Source: Flavobacteriales bacterium (lineage in GTDB: Bacteria; Bacteroidota; Bacteroidia; Flavobacteriales_F; PHOS-HE28). From it: 64,000 nt of DNA. Shown here piece by piece: positions 35,485-43,716 of the stretch; positions within the stretch are counted from its first letter, which is position 1; the number at the start of each line of letters is the position of its first letter. The stretch lies in assembly GCA_019638115.1 (NCBI GenBank), contig JAHBUK010000003.1, positions 496,001 to 560,000 on the forward strand, read 5' to 3'. The notes under the pieces were generated by a model. It was not told where the DNA came from. It worked only from the letters and a program-made list of their open reading frames with translations, and did not search any database. Both the position numbers and the translations under genes were made by a program.

Positions 35485-35975
35485 ACCACATCGGCCTTGC
35501 CGAGTTCCACGCTGATGTGCTCCTGCAAGGTGGTGCTCAGCGTAAGGCCAACAATGTCCGCGCGGATGGGGAAGGTGCGGTGCATGCGGTCAACCAGCAC
35601 CACGGTGGAAAGTTTGCGCGGTGGGATGGCAACGAGGTAGGCAGCAGCGTACATCAGGGTGCGGCCGCTCATCAGCACATCGTCCACAAGCACCACCACT
35701 TCGTTTTTCAGCTCGCTGGGATCAACGGACAATTGCACCGGATTCTCCAGGGGCTTGTCTTTGTCCAAGGCCAGCTTCACCAGTTCCACCGCGATCTCCG
35801 AACGCTGCTCGAGGAGCTTGGCCAGGCGCTCGGCGAGCAGGTGCCCACGCGGCGCGATGCCCACCAGTACGATCCGCTGCTCATCCACATGTTCCTCATG
35901 CAGTTGCAGGGCGATGCGGTGCAGTTTACGTTGCACGCGTTCATGGTCGAGTACGGTGGTGCGCTTGCTGTTCAT
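35472..35975 (-). CDS. PyrR-like phosphoribosyltransferase
   Basis: A 167-residue type I phosphoribosyltransferase. The PRPP loop VVVLVDDVLMSGRTLMYA is clear, preceded by IVLVGIAPRGHLLAERLAKLL and followed by LSTVVLVDRMHRTFPIRADIVG, the PyrR-type hood text. PyrR proteins regulate pyrimidine genes and have weak uracil phosphoribosyltransferase activity; no pyrimidine genes are adjacent, so the role is open. ATG 35975 is preceded by a TAACTTTG box. Confidence 0.85.
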   Translation of the reverse strand: MNSKRTTVLDHERVQRKLHRIALQLHEEHVDEQRIVLVGIAPRGHLLAERLAKLLEQRSEIAVELVKLALDKDKPLENPVQLSVDPSELKNEVVVLVDDVLMSGRTLMYAAAYLVAIPPRKLSTVVLVDRMHRTFPIRADIVGLTLSTTLQEHISVELGKADVVYLN

Positions 35976-35984
35976 GGGCGTCGC

Positions 35985-35992
35985 CAAAGTTA
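35985..35992 (-). promoter_or_regulatory. -7 promoter box of the phosphoribosyltransferase gene
   Basis: TAACTTTG on the minus strand matches TAnnTTTG. Only 9 bases separate it from the ATG, so the transcript would have almost no leader. Confidence 0.5.
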
Positions 35993-37291
35993 ATGGGCTG
36001 GTTCCGCGGAACGCATGAGACGACCGCGCGCATGCTGTCCATCCGCACCCAGCCAGGTCCAGAAAAGCGCGTGATCCGCCTGTTCCGGGGGCAGGCCGTC
36101 CGCGCTCCGGCCATTCATGATGTTCGATCGCCAGATCACCTGGCCCAGGGCATTGTGCAAGTCCAGCCGACCAAAGGCCATGGTCGACGCTGGGCTGTAC
36201 AACCCGTGATCGCTCAGGATCCAATGGCCGGTGGTCGTGTTGTGTGCATCCTCAATGCCTGTGGGGGAGATGATGAGCGAATACTCCGCGCTGCTCTCCC
36301 GGCCACACGCATCCGTTACGGTGTGTACCACGGGATACGATCCGGGGCCCGGGTAGGTGTGCGTGAAGTTGGCGAGGTCCGTTTCCGTTCCATCGCCCAA
36401 GGACCACCAATGCACCAGGCCATCGGTGGAATTGCTGGTGAACGAATAGTTCGTGCCACCCAGGTTGTTCGTGGTGAATGATGCGTCGGGATCGTTCACG
36501 CCGATGTTCCACGTGTCGAGGCTGTCCAGTACCGTGTTGACCACCAGGCTGTGAATGAGCGCCACATCGCTGAAGTTGAGGCTGGCCGGAGACCACACCG
36601 TTTCCGAGTAGGCCGAGCGCCGCAACAGCGCACTGAAGAGGGTGGTGGCGGCCAGGTAGCTGCCGCGCACGCTGGGGTGGCTGCCATCGCTGGTGTACAG
36701 TTCAAGGGTCGGTTCAGCCTCTCTGTGGGTTTTCCATACCTGTCCAACGGGCGCGCACAACGCGTCGTTGTTGCCAGCCATCAGCAGGTAGCTCTCTCGC
36801 AGCCGTTGTTGCATGCCGTGGTAGGTGCACACGGGCGGATACACCGCGCAGTTCTGTGCATCGCCATCGGCACGGCCCCAGGTCATCATGAAGGTGACCT
36901 CGGTGCAGGGATCCACCGTGCGTATCTGCTCCACCAACAGCGCTGCATAGGGCAACACTTGTTGCGCCACTTGGCCGGGGGAGAACGCAGGGCGTTGGCT
37001 CTGTTCCTGGATCACCACGTGGTGCCAGCCACCGGCTGCAATGGCTTCCTGTGTGGCGGGGTTGGTGCTGTGCTGTTCCAGCGTGAAGCCGCCCGGCGCC
37101 ACCATGCTGGTCTCGATCGTTTCACCGGCGCTGAACCCGATCTGCCGGACCATGTCGGGCAGGTTGTTCGAGTTGGTGTAGCTGTTGCCGATGAACAGGA
37201 TGCGCGTGGTCTGCGCGTTCATGACCAGCGCTGCGCACAGGCAGAACAAGCTGGCAAGGAAAACGCGCACAGGATGTACGGATCGTTGCAT
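35990..37291 (-). CDS. Secreted SGNH-hydrolase-like protein with PKD domain and T9SS-type tail
   Basis: A 433-residue exported protein. After a signal peptide (ends near MNAQ, residue 26) comes an SGNH-like start ILFIGNSYTNSNN (GNSYT at 35-39) and a matching DGSHPSVRGSYLAA block supplying Asp and His. A PKD fold follows (LVHWWSLGDGTE, then FTHTYPGPGSY) and the end (GRLDLHNALGQVIWRSNIMNG) resembles a T9SS sorting domain. It is probably a secreted esterase or carbohydrate-active enzyme; the substrate is unknown. ATG 37291 is chosen because it starts the signal peptide. Confidence 0.8.
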   Translation of the reverse strand: MQRSVHPVRVFLASLFCLCAALVMNAQTTRILFIGNSYTNSNNLPDMVRQIGFSAGETIETSMVAPGGFTLEQHSTNPATQEAIAAGGWHHVVIQEQSQRPAFSPGQVAQQVLPYAALLVEQIRTVDPCTEVTFMMTWGRADGDAQNCAVYPPVCTYHGMQQRLRESYLLMAGNNDALCAPVGQVWKTHREAEPTLELYTSDGSHPSVRGSYLAATTLFSALLRRSAYSETVWSPASLNFSDVALIHSLVVNTVLDSLDTWNIGVNDPDASFTTNNLGGTNYSFTSNSTDGLVHWWSLGDGTETDLANFTHTYPGPGSYPVVHTVTDACGRESSAEYSLIISPTGIEDAHNTTTGHWILSDHGLYSPASTMAFGRLDLHNALGQVIWRSNIMNGRSADGLPPEQADHALFWTWLGADGQHARGRLMRSAEPAH

Positions 37292-37316
37292 TCGAAGTGG
37301 TATGGACGGAAGATGT

Positions 37317-37733
37317 TCAGCTAAGACGTCCGCTGCTGCCCCGTGTGTTGCCCGGCTTGCCATAGTGGATGCTCAGCTCCATCTGGCTTCCCGTGAATTT
37401 GATCACGCGGTCCAGCAGGTCCATCAACTCCGGTTCGATGCGCTTGAAGCGGATGCAGGACTTGCCGCAGTCGAAGCGTTTCAGCTCGTTCTTGAAGGCG
37501 ATAAGCAGATCGTAATGCATCAGGTAGATGGCCATGAAGCGCTTCTGGTCCGCGATGGCGCAGAAGGCATGACCGTTCAGGTGGAAGGTGGGCATGCCCA
37601 GCGAAAGGTCTTCGGTACAAGCCGGCCAGATCTTACGGATCATGCTGCGCAGCTGCAGCAAGGCCTCCTTGCGGTCGCTGGCAAGCTCATCGAAATATGC
37701 CGATGCTGTAGCGGCTTGGATCTTGGCAGGCAT
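37317..37733 (-). CDS. DUF1801 family protein
   Basis: A 138-residue soluble protein of the DUF1801/YdhG-like type: YFDELASDRKEALLQLRSMIRKIWP at the start, then LSLGMPTFHLNGHAFCAIADQKRFMAIYL (near 37540-37600) and DCGKSCIRFKRIE. Some relatives were proposed to be iron chaperones, but this is not established for most. It is followed 25 bp later by the SGNH gene on the same strand. Confidence 0.8.
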   Translation of the reverse strand: MPAKIQAATASAYFDELASDRKEALLQLRSMIRKIWPACTEDLSLGMPTFHLNGHAFCAIADQKRFMAIYLMHYDLLIAFKNELKRFDCGKSCIRFKRIEPELMDLLDRVIKFTGSQMELSIHYGKPGNTRGSSGRLS

Positions 37734-37785
37734 GGGTCCTTCGTGGCCATGAAGATCGCATTTCCTGCCGATCCCGATTCCCGCT

Positions 37786-38580
37786 TCATCCGCCGATCAC
37801 ATGCATCTCCATGATGGTGTCCAAGCGCAGTTCCTCGCCGCCATCCAACCGCAGCCACTCACCCTTGTCGCGGTGGAAGAGGTCCACGATGACTCCCTCC
37901 GCGTGCCCACCCGTGCCCCGCAATAAGCGCACACGTTGCTTCAGTGTCGCAGCAGCTTCATAACCATCGTACAGGTTGCAATCGATCGGCGCATAGGCCT
38001 TCTCCTTCATCGCGCACAACCACAACTCGCGCCCGGCACGCGGTCCGATGGAGTTGTGGCAGGGCTCCATGGTCACCTGCTGGAAGTGCTTGCTGAAGAG
38101 CGGTTCGTAGTCGGCCTTGAAGCCACCGAAGGGCGGTCGGTCCGCATTCAGCGTATCGTTGAAGAGCACGCCCACCAGCTTGCCACCCGGTGCGAGCAGC
38201 TTCTTCATGTGCACCACATAACGCTCGCGCAATGCGGGATCGAGCGCGCAGAAGAAGGTCTGCTCCAGGATGCGGTCGTACTGGACAGCATGCTCGAAAA
38301 AGTCACCCACGATCAAGTGCTCCTGCGGGAAGTCCGGACAGCGCGAAAGCAGTTCCTTGAAAGGCGCATCCGTAAGGTCGATGACGAACACGTTGGTGAA
38401 GCCCTGCCGATGCGCGTACTCGGCCTCCCAAGCCTTGCCTCCGCCGGGGATCAGTATCCGAAGCTCCTTGTCCGTGATTTGGTCGATGTACTCTTTCAGT
38501 GGTGTGGAAGGCCCGCCGAGGTCCCAGCCGGTCTCGCCGGTGTGGTAGCGGTCTTCCCAGAAGTTGCGGTCGAGTTGCAT
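37786..38580 (-). CDS. TPMT-like SAM-dependent methyltransferase with extra C-terminal domain
   Basis: A 264-residue protein. The first ~200 residues are of the thiopurine methyltransferase class (NFWEDRYHTGETGWDLG, ILIPGGGKAWEAEYAHRQG, FFCALDPALRERYV). The last ~60 (RVRLLRGTGGHAEGVIVDLF, then EWLRLDGGEELRLDTIMEM) look like a small SH3-like barrel and are not part of usual TPMT proteins. The ATG at 38580 matches the family start; the ATG at 38607 directly after the previous stop is an alternative and would couple translation. Substrate unknown. Confidence 0.85.
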   Translation of the reverse strand: MQLDRNFWEDRYHTGETGWDLGGPSTPLKEYIDQITDKELRILIPGGGKAWEAEYAHRQGFTNVFVIDLTDAPFKELLSRCPDFPQEHLIVGDFFEHAVQYDRILEQTFFCALDPALRERYVVHMKKLLAPGGKLVGVLFNDTLNADRPPFGGFKADYEPLFSKHFQQVTMEPCHNSIGPRAGRELWLCAMKEKAYAPIDCNLYDGYEAAATLKQRVRLLRGTGGHAEGVIVDLFHRDKGEWLRLDGGEELRLDTIMEMHVIGG

Positions 38581-38607
38581 GGCTGCGAAGATCGCTGCTG
38601 ATACCAT

Positions 38608-39801
38608 TCATCGTTTCTGCATGCGCTTCCAATCCTCCTGTAGCACCACGCTGGGATCGAAGTTTGGATCGTTGCTGAGGATGTAGGTTCCATCGGGTCG
38701 GCTCCACGCCTCGTTGTATCCAGCGCTGAGCTCGATGTTACTGCCGTTGGGATCTTTCCATTCGTCCACACCACGGATCACTTGGCCCCATTGGGTATTT
38801 ATGCGGTCACGACTGGCTTGGCCTTCCTCCCAAGTGCGTCGCTGCAGGTCGCTCGAGTACTGCTGCATTTCACGCCAGATGCCTGCTCGTTTGGCGATTT
38901 CCACCTGCTCCATGCGCGCCACGTTGTTGAAGACCTGTGAAACGGCTTGCTGCCATCCGGGATTGATCCGAGTGCTGGTGATCGCGGTGGCCATGATGCG
39001 CTCGGCCTCTTCCTGCTTTCCTGCGGGATAGCGCGCGAGCAAGCGGAAGTTGGACTGGCACTGGTAGTTGCCGCTCATGCCGCCGGTCATGAAGTTCTGC
39101 ATGTACATCACAGTCTGGTCAACGCTGCACAATAGGGTGCCTTCGGTGCCATCGGACCAGCGCAGCCGTGCTTTCACCGCAGTGGGACGGAATGCCACGT
39201 TCTGCACACCAGCTTGTTGCATTGCGACGGCATTCTTTCGCGCCTGTTCTTCCATGCTGCGCGCCAATTGGTCAGCGCGTTCAATAGATACGATGCTCGG
39301 GTTGCCAAGCTCTGCGAGGAACTGCTGCTTGATGAATTCACCGGCCTCGTAGGCGGGTAGCACATCGCAAGAGCGACCGTAACCCTGCTGGTTCGCTTGA
39401 AGGCTTTGCAGGGCCATCGGGTCATCCGCCCATTGCCAGCTCCGGGTCGGGAAACCATCGAGGTGCATTTTGCCATCGGGTGAACTCGCCGTCCAGCGCA
39501 CGGCCACTGCCTCGTTCATGCAGGGATGACCAACGCGCCACTGCACACCACCTTGCAACTTCCAACCCTTGGGAACAAGGAAGCTTGCAGCTTCAACGGG
39601 TTCTCCGAAACCACTTGGGTCGATCAGGCGAACACGTTGCAGGACCAGGTAGTCCTTGCCTTCCGTGTAGCGTGTCTGTTGCGCGTTCGATGAGCCACTG
39701 AAGCTGTTCTCATCAGGTGAAGCGGTGTGATCATTTTCTGCTCCTGACATTCCGCAGGAAGCGATCAAGAGTAGTGCAGGGTAGCAAACATGCTTAACCA
39801 T
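38608..39801 (-). CDS. Lipoprotein of unknown function
   Basis: A 397-residue exported lipoprotein: the signal peptide ends in LLLIASC (Cys16). The mature part contains FLVPKGWKLQGGVQWRVG, a region about residue moieties in host-type ligand or stress proteins that I cannot place, a coiled stretch rich in Gln and Arg, and a tail NEAWSRPDGTYILSNDPNFDPSVVLQEDW. It stands directly before the methyltransferase gene and may share its transcript. Confidence 0.75.
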   Translation of the reverse strand: MVKHVCYPALLLIASCGMSGAENDHTASPDENSFSGSSNAQQTRYTEGKDYLVLQRVRLIDPSGFGEPVEAASFLVPKGWKLQGGVQWRVGHPCMNEAVAVRWTASSPDGKMHLDGFPTRSWQWADDPMALQSLQANQQGYGRSCDVLPAYEAGEFIKQQFLAELGNPSIVSIERADQLARSMEEQARKNAVAMQQAGVQNVAFRPTAVKARLRWSDGTEGTLLCSVDQTVMYMQNFMTGGMSGNYQCQSNFRLLARYPAGKQEEAERIMATAITSTRINPGWQQAVSQVFNNVARMEQVEIAKRAGIWREMQQYSSDLQRRTWEEGQASRDRINTQWGQVIRGVDEWKDPNGSNIELSAGYNEAWSRPDGTYILSNDPNFDPSVVLQEDWKRMQKR

Positions 39802-39873
39802 GGGCCATACGTGATGACCCGAAAGTAATTCAGATCGACGGCCCTAATACCACTCCTTCGAGTAGTTCGTTGG

Positions 39874-40356
39874 TCAACGCCTGCGCTCACTGATACGGCG
39901 TGGCGCATACCGCTCGATCGGGAACCCTGTGAACGTGGCGACCTGCTCAGCCAGTACTCGTGCCTCTTCGATCGAATCGCAGGCCTTCAACAGGAACTTC
40001 TTGCGATGTGTCGCATCAACAAGGGTCACGTCGTGATTCCGTTCGACTTGGTCCAAGGCCACTTGACCGCGTGAATACATGGTGCTCACTCGGCGTTTAC
40101 CGAGGATCACGATAGCGCTGAAAGGAGCGAGAGGTTTCCATTTGCCTCGTCGCAGACCGAAGAGCGATCCGTACTCCCGTATCCGAGTATGCTCCAAGTT
40201 GATCTCTGTACCCACATGGTAGATCGCCATGGCGAGTATGGCAAGGCCGATGAGGACGATGCTGAAGATCAAACCGACAAAGACGAGGAGAATGCGCATG
40301 CCACTCGGGAAGAATGGCCCTTGCTCGATCAACAGTGTGGACCGCCCGTCGCTCAT
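39874..40356 (-). CDS. Small membrane protein of unknown function
   Basis: A 160-residue protein with one or two membrane segments (MRILLVFVGLIFSIVLIGLAILAMAIY, residues ~20-46) and a PH-like soluble part (RIREYGSLFGLRRGKWKPL, TLVDATHRKKFLLKACDSIEEARVLAEQVA). It overlaps the rlmD stop by 4 bp (ATGA), so its translation is coupled to rlmD. No family is recognised. Confidence 0.7.
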   Translation of the reverse strand: MSDGRSTLLIEQGPFFPSGMRILLVFVGLIFSIVLIGLAILAMAIYHVGTEINLEHTRIREYGSLFGLRRGKWKPLAPFSAIVILGKRRVSTMYSRGQVALDQVERNHDVTLVDATHRKKFLLKACDSIEEARVLAEQVATFTGFPIERYAPRRISERRR

Positions 40357-41948
40357 CGCTTCACCAGCCGCACCACATTCTCCACATGGTACGTATGGGG
40401 GAACATATCCACCGGCTGCACGAAGTCGATGCGGTAGCTGTCGTTGAGGATGGCGAGGTCGCGGGCCTGTGTGGCGGGGTTGCAGCTCACGTACACGATG
40501 CGCGGCGGGGCCAGCTCCAGCAGGTGGCGCACCACGGGTTCGTCCATGCCGGCGCGCGGTGGATCGGTCACCACCACATCGGGCCTGCCGTTCCGTAGCA
40601 CGAATTCGGCGTCCATCACCTTCTTCATATCGCCGCTGGTGAAGCTCACGTTGGTGATGCCGTTCAGGGCGGCGTTCACGCGGGCATCGGCAACACTTTC
40701 GGGCACCAGTTCCACGCCGGCCACGTGCTTCGCAGCCGCAGCCAGGTAGAGCGTGATGCTGCCCGCTCCGCAGTACAGGTCGTACACGTTCTCCGTTCCG
40801 GTTAGACCCGCGAGATCGCGCGTGAGGCGGTACATGGCGATGGTCTGCTGCGGGTTGGTCTGGAAGAAGGTCTTCGGCCCGATGCGGAATTGAAGTGGAC
40901 GTCCGCCTGGTCCGTCGGGCAGTTCCTCGATCAAGTGGTCGCGCCCGTGGAATACCTGGATGTCGAGGTCGTAGATGGTGTCATTCTTTTTGGTGTTCAC
41001 CGTCCACAGCACGCTGGTGAGCTGCGGGAAACGCTGCACCAGCCCGCCCAGCAGCCGTTCGCGCGCTTCCACATCCTCGTGCCCCACGGAAAGTAGCACC
41101 ATGCATTCGCCGCTGGTGGTGGTGCGGATCAGCAGCGTGCGCAGGAAGCCCTGGTGTGCCCGCACGTCGTAGAACGAAAGCCCATGCTGGCGAGCATGCT
41201 CCCGGAAAAAGCGGCGGATGCTGTCGCTCGGCTCGGGTTGCAAGTGGCATTCGTTGATGTCCAACACCCGGTCGAACCGCATGGGTATGTGGAAGCCCAA
41301 GGCATTACGATCGGTAACCGCATTTGTCACTTCGGCCCCCGCCCCGGAGTCGCCCAGTGGAGTTGGATCGCTGAGCGGTCCCGAGCTTTGGTCAATGGGC
41401 GAAGCGTCCCTTACCTCCCTTACGCTGAGCGGAGTCGAAGCGTCCCTTTCCTCCCTTTCCTCCTTTTCCTCCCTTACCTCCCTTACCTCCTTCACCTGCA
41501 TTTCCTCCTTCGTGAACCACCGGCTGTTGCAGAAGGAGAACTCCAGCTTGTTGCGATAATGTCGCAGCCCTTCCGAAGCCATGATCGGCGTGACCGGCGG
41601 AAGCTGCAGGCCACCGAGCCGCTCCAGGTTGTCGATCACCTGCTGCTGCTTGTAGAGAAGCTGTTTCTCGTAGGCGAGGTCCTGCCACTTGCAGCCGCCG
41701 CAGGTGCCGAAGTGCTTGCAGAACGCAGGGATACGGTCCGGCGAAGGCGATACGATCCGCGTGGTGATCGCCTCGGCATAGTTGCTCTTCTTCTTGGTCA
41801 CTCGCACGTCCACCACATCACCGGGCACAGCACCCGTTACGAAGACCACCATGCCTTCGTGCTTGGCGATGGCCTTGCCTTGGGCACCGGCGCTTTCAAT
41901 GGTGAGGTTCTCGAAGAAGAGGGGTTCCTTGAATTTGCTGCGGCGCAT
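40353..41948 (-). CDS. rlmD: 23S rRNA (uracil-C5)-methyltransferase RlmD/RumA-type, with repeat-derived insertion
   Basis: A 531-residue RNA methyltransferase. A TRAM domain opens it; FCKHFGTCGGCKW (C77, C83, C86) plus a later Cys in DINECHL bind a [4Fe-4S] cluster. The SAM and catalytic parts are FFQTNP, VYDLYCGAGSITL, VTDPPRAGMDE and YVSCNPATQARDL. Residues ~151-213 are an insertion absent from typical homologs: a (K/E/R)-rich run encoded by a 9-10-base tandem repeat followed by REP-like sequence (STPLSVREVRDAS). ATG 41948 starts at the TRAM domain. Confidence 0.88.
   Translation of the reverse strand: MRRSKFKEPLFFENLTIESAGAQGKAIAKHEGMVVFVTGAVPGDVVDVRVTKKKSNYAEAITTRIVSPSPDRIPAFCKHFGTCGGCKWQDLAYEKQLLYKQQQVIDNLERLGGLQLPPVTPIMASEGLRHYRNKLEFSFCNSRWFTKEEMQVKEVREVREEKEEREERDASTPLSVREVRDASPIDQSSGPLSDPTPLGDSGAGAEVTNAVTDRNALGFHIPMRFDRVLDINECHLQPEPSDSIRRFFREHARQHGLSFYDVRAHQGFLRTLLIRTTTSGECMVLLSVGHEDVEARERLLGGLVQRFPQLTSVLWTVNTKKNDTIYDLDIQVFHGRDHLIEELPDGPGGRPLQFRIGPKTFFQTNPQQTIAMYRLTRDLAGLTGTENVYDLYCGAGSITLYLAAAAKHVAGVELVPESVADARVNAALNGITNVSFTSGDMKKVMDAEFVLRNGRPDVVVTDPPRAGMDEPVVRHLLELAPPRIVYVSCNPATQARDLAILNDSYRIDFVQPVDMFPHTYHVENVVRLVKR
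41310..41498. repeat. Tandem and REP-like repeat inside rlmD
   Basis: On the coding strand, GAGGTAAGG and GAGGAAAGG units (41443-41497) are followed by CGCTTCGACTCCGCTCAGCG (41422-41441), a palindrome-containing sequence of the kind found dispersed in many bacterial genomes; a second, degraded copy (GCTGAGCGG to CGAAGCGTCCCTT on the plus strand) is at 41371-41412. The whole segment keeps the reading frame. Confidence 0.7.
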
Positions 41949-41956
41949 GGGGGCTG

Positions 41957-41991
41957 TTGTCGGTGGCCAGTTGGCGGTTGTCGGTCTGAAC
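41957..41991. repeat. Heptamer repeat upstream of rlmD
   Basis: Consecutive 7-base units TTGTCGG, TGGCCAG, TTGGCGG, TTGTCGG and TCTGAAC lie just before the rlmD start. They match the TTGTCAG/TTGTCGG units at 24675-24695. Confidence 0.55.
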
Positions 41992-42059
41992 GGATGACAA
42001 GTAGGCAACGGGCGGAGCGCAAAGATGGGGATGTGGTTACAACCTATCTTAGTGGTGCT

Positions 42060-42212
42060 TTGAACAACATTCTCGATGTACCAGCCAATAAGGCGCAGAT
42101 GATGCTCGAACTGCGGTCGAGTATCTCCTTCAACAAGGTCGCACCGATGAGCAAGGAGAAGGTGCGCAGGGTGGATGACTTGATCCTTGAGCTGCCAGAT
42201 CCAAGCGCTTGA
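42060..42212 (+). CDS. Small protein, antitoxin-like, before the HigA-type regulator
   Basis: An open frame of at least 50 residues ending 1 base before the HigA-like gene. Its text, NILDVPANKAQMMLEL then SISFNKVAPMSKEKV, resembles small Bacteroidota proteins often encoded beside toxin genes. The start is uncertain: TTG at 42060 gives this form and a GTG at 42034 would add nine residues. A similar pattern appears in the protein at 42526-42822. Confidence 0.5.
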   Translation: MNNILDVPANKAQMMLELRSSISFNKVAPMSKEKVRRVDDLILELPDPSA

Positions 42213-42213
42213 C

Positions 42214-42513
42214 ATGAAGAAGCTCCCCAACGTCCATCCCGGTGAAGTGCTCAACGAGGAGTTCCTGATCCCTATGGACATAACCGCATACCGCTTGGCG
42301 AAGGATATAGGCATTCCACATACGCGGGTTTCGCAGATCGTGAAGGGCGAGCGACGCATCACTGCCAATACCGCCTTGCGCCTGTCACGCTACTTCGGTA
42401 ACTCAGCGCACTTCTGGCTCGGCCTGCAGATCGATTTCGACCTGGAAGAGGAACTGCGCGCCAAGGGCAAGGAGTTCGATGGGATCGGACGGGTGGGAAG
42501 GGATGCGCGATAG
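42214..42513 (+). CDS. higA: HigA-type XRE-family antitoxin/transcriptional regulator
   Basis: A 99-residue helix-turn-helix protein of the HigA group: HPGEVLNEEFLIPMDITAYRLAKDIGIPHTRVSQIVKGERRIT (near 42235-42360) then NTALRLSRYFGNSAHFWLGLQIDFDLE. HigA proteins neutralise an adjacent HigB RNase and repress the operon. The expected higB immediately upstream is missing; only a short unrelated frame is there. Confidence 0.88.
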   Translation: MKKLPNVHPGEVLNEEFLIPMDITAYRLAKDIGIPHTRVSQIVKGERRITANTALRLSRYFGNSAHFWLGLQIDFDLEEELRAKGKEFDGIGRVGRDAR

Positions 42514-42525
42514 GAAGTGCCTCGG

Positions 42526-42822
42526 CTACTTGGCTCGGTTCCCGTGATCCTTCGACGACTTGCCAAGGCCCTTTCGGTCGTGCTTCAGCTTCTTGATGGC
42601 AGATCGTGCCGACGGTAGCTTCTTCTTGCCTGCAATGTCGTCTTTCATCTCCTGGATCGCTTCGCGCAGCCCTTCCAAGTACTCCTTCTCCTTCTTCGTC
42701 CACTTGCGCTTCTTAGGCTTGTCGACCCGCTCGAACTCCACAAATTTCAGATGAGAGAGAAGCTCCTCCAAGAACGTGCTCTTATCAGGGTCGGTCAGCG
42801 TGACGATGTAGTGCGCTTCCAT
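42526..42822 (-). CDS. Small charged protein of unknown function
   Basis: A 98-residue protein with a short beta-alpha start (HYIVTLTDPDKSTFLEELLSHLKFVEFERV, near 42735-42815) and a Lys/Glu/Arg-rich helical rest (KKEKEYLEGLREAIQEMKDDIAGKKK). The start pattern resembles the short frame at 42060-42212. It converges with the HigA-type gene, 12 bp apart. It may be a solitary antitoxin-like protein. Confidence 0.7.
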   Translation of the reverse strand: MEAHYIVTLTDPDKSTFLEELLSHLKFVEFERVDKPKKRKWTKKEKEYLEGLREAIQEMKDDIAGKKKLPSARSAIKKLKHDRKGLGKSSKDHGNRAK

Positions 42823-42870
42823 AGGTGATTCGAAGGTAAATCGGTCAAAGAGGTAGTACGACTTGTTGGC

Positions 42871-43716
42871 CTAATGCGAGAAGCGTATCGGTAAACTGTA
42901 TTGTGATACCACCGGCAGCCCATCCCGCATCGCTGGTGTCCAAGATGGCATTGCTTCGACCACGCGTAACACCTCTGGCCCAAAATTCTTCGCACCGGGG
43001 ACATCCTTGATGATCAAAGCCCCGAATGGGCTGCCCTCTGCATCGATCTTGAAGGAAACAACGACCGTTCCGCTGATGCCTGCCCTGGACTCTTCCTCCG
43101 GGAATCGGAGTTCGGATCGTACGAAGGCCATCAGACTGTCGTACCCACCAGGGAAGGTTGCTGGAGTTTCGGGCACCTCCGAATGCCAATTCGAGTTCAT
43201 TTCACCGTCAATGCCACCCAACACAATGTCGCCTTCGAGGAATGGCATTGGTATGCCTTCATGTGCAGGAGGTTGAGCCGAGGCGTTGGATAGCGCTGTG
43301 GTATCAGCGGGTGGATCATTGCGATGAGACCCATGCTCGGGCACGGTCGGTAGATCATCCTTATCTGATGTAGGTGTTACGATGGATGTTTCCTTGGGTA
43401 TTGCGGAGTTCGTGCAAGCCGCGAGAAAGAGGCCACCAACTGCAAGCCAGGGTAGAATAGGGTGCGACGGTCGTGGAGGCGGAGCGAGTTTAAAAATGGT
43501 GATCTCTGGTAGTTGATCATATCGATGCACCTGATCCGTTCTTACCCGAGCACAAGCTGAATTGTTCTTCTCTCTCAAGATCGCGATGAGGTCGAGGGGA
43601 GTATGATGGCTGAGGTCGATAACTTCCTTGTTGCAGCGAAAGCAATGCCTGCCGGCCTCACTTGGATCCATCTTGTCCCAACCCTCATTGCATGCGTATG
43701 TCAGTCGTGGAGGCAT
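42871..43716 (-). CDS. Membrane protein with Cys-rich N-terminus and TonB C-terminal domain
   Basis: A 281-residue protein. The N-terminal ~45 residues (CNEGWDKMDPSEAG, HCFRCNKEVIDLS) form a Cys motif seen at the start of several Bacteroidota membrane proteins; a membrane segment lies at ~88-104 (LPWLAVGGLFLAAC). After a Ser/Thr/Pro-rich linker comes a TonB-type C-terminal domain (FPEEESRAGISGTVVVSFKIDAEG, MPSWTPAMRDGLPV). It might pass energy or signals to an outer-membrane partner; none is adjacent. Confidence 0.8.
   Translation of the reverse strand: MPPRLTYACNEGWDKMDPSEAGRHCFRCNKEVIDLSHHTPLDLIAILREKNNSACARVRTDQVHRYDQLPEITIFKLAPPPRPSHPILPWLAVGGLFLAACTNSAIPKETSIVTPTSDKDDLPTVPEHGSHRNDPPADTTALSNASAQPPAHEGIPMPFLEGDIVLGGIDGEMNSNWHSEVPETPATFPGGYDSLMAFVRSELRFPEEESRAGISGTVVVSFKIDAEGSPFGALIIKDVPGAKNFGPEVLRVVEAMPSWTPAMRDGLPVVSQYSLPIRFSH

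Noticed and set aside
41443-41497. Polypyrimidine repeats considered as a CRISPR array
   Set aside because: Units are 9-10 bases, without spacers, and lie inside the rlmD reading frame.
42187-42213. Earlier ATG for the HigA-type gene
   Set aside because: It lies inside the preceding small frame, and MKKLPNVHPGEVL at 42214 is the family start.
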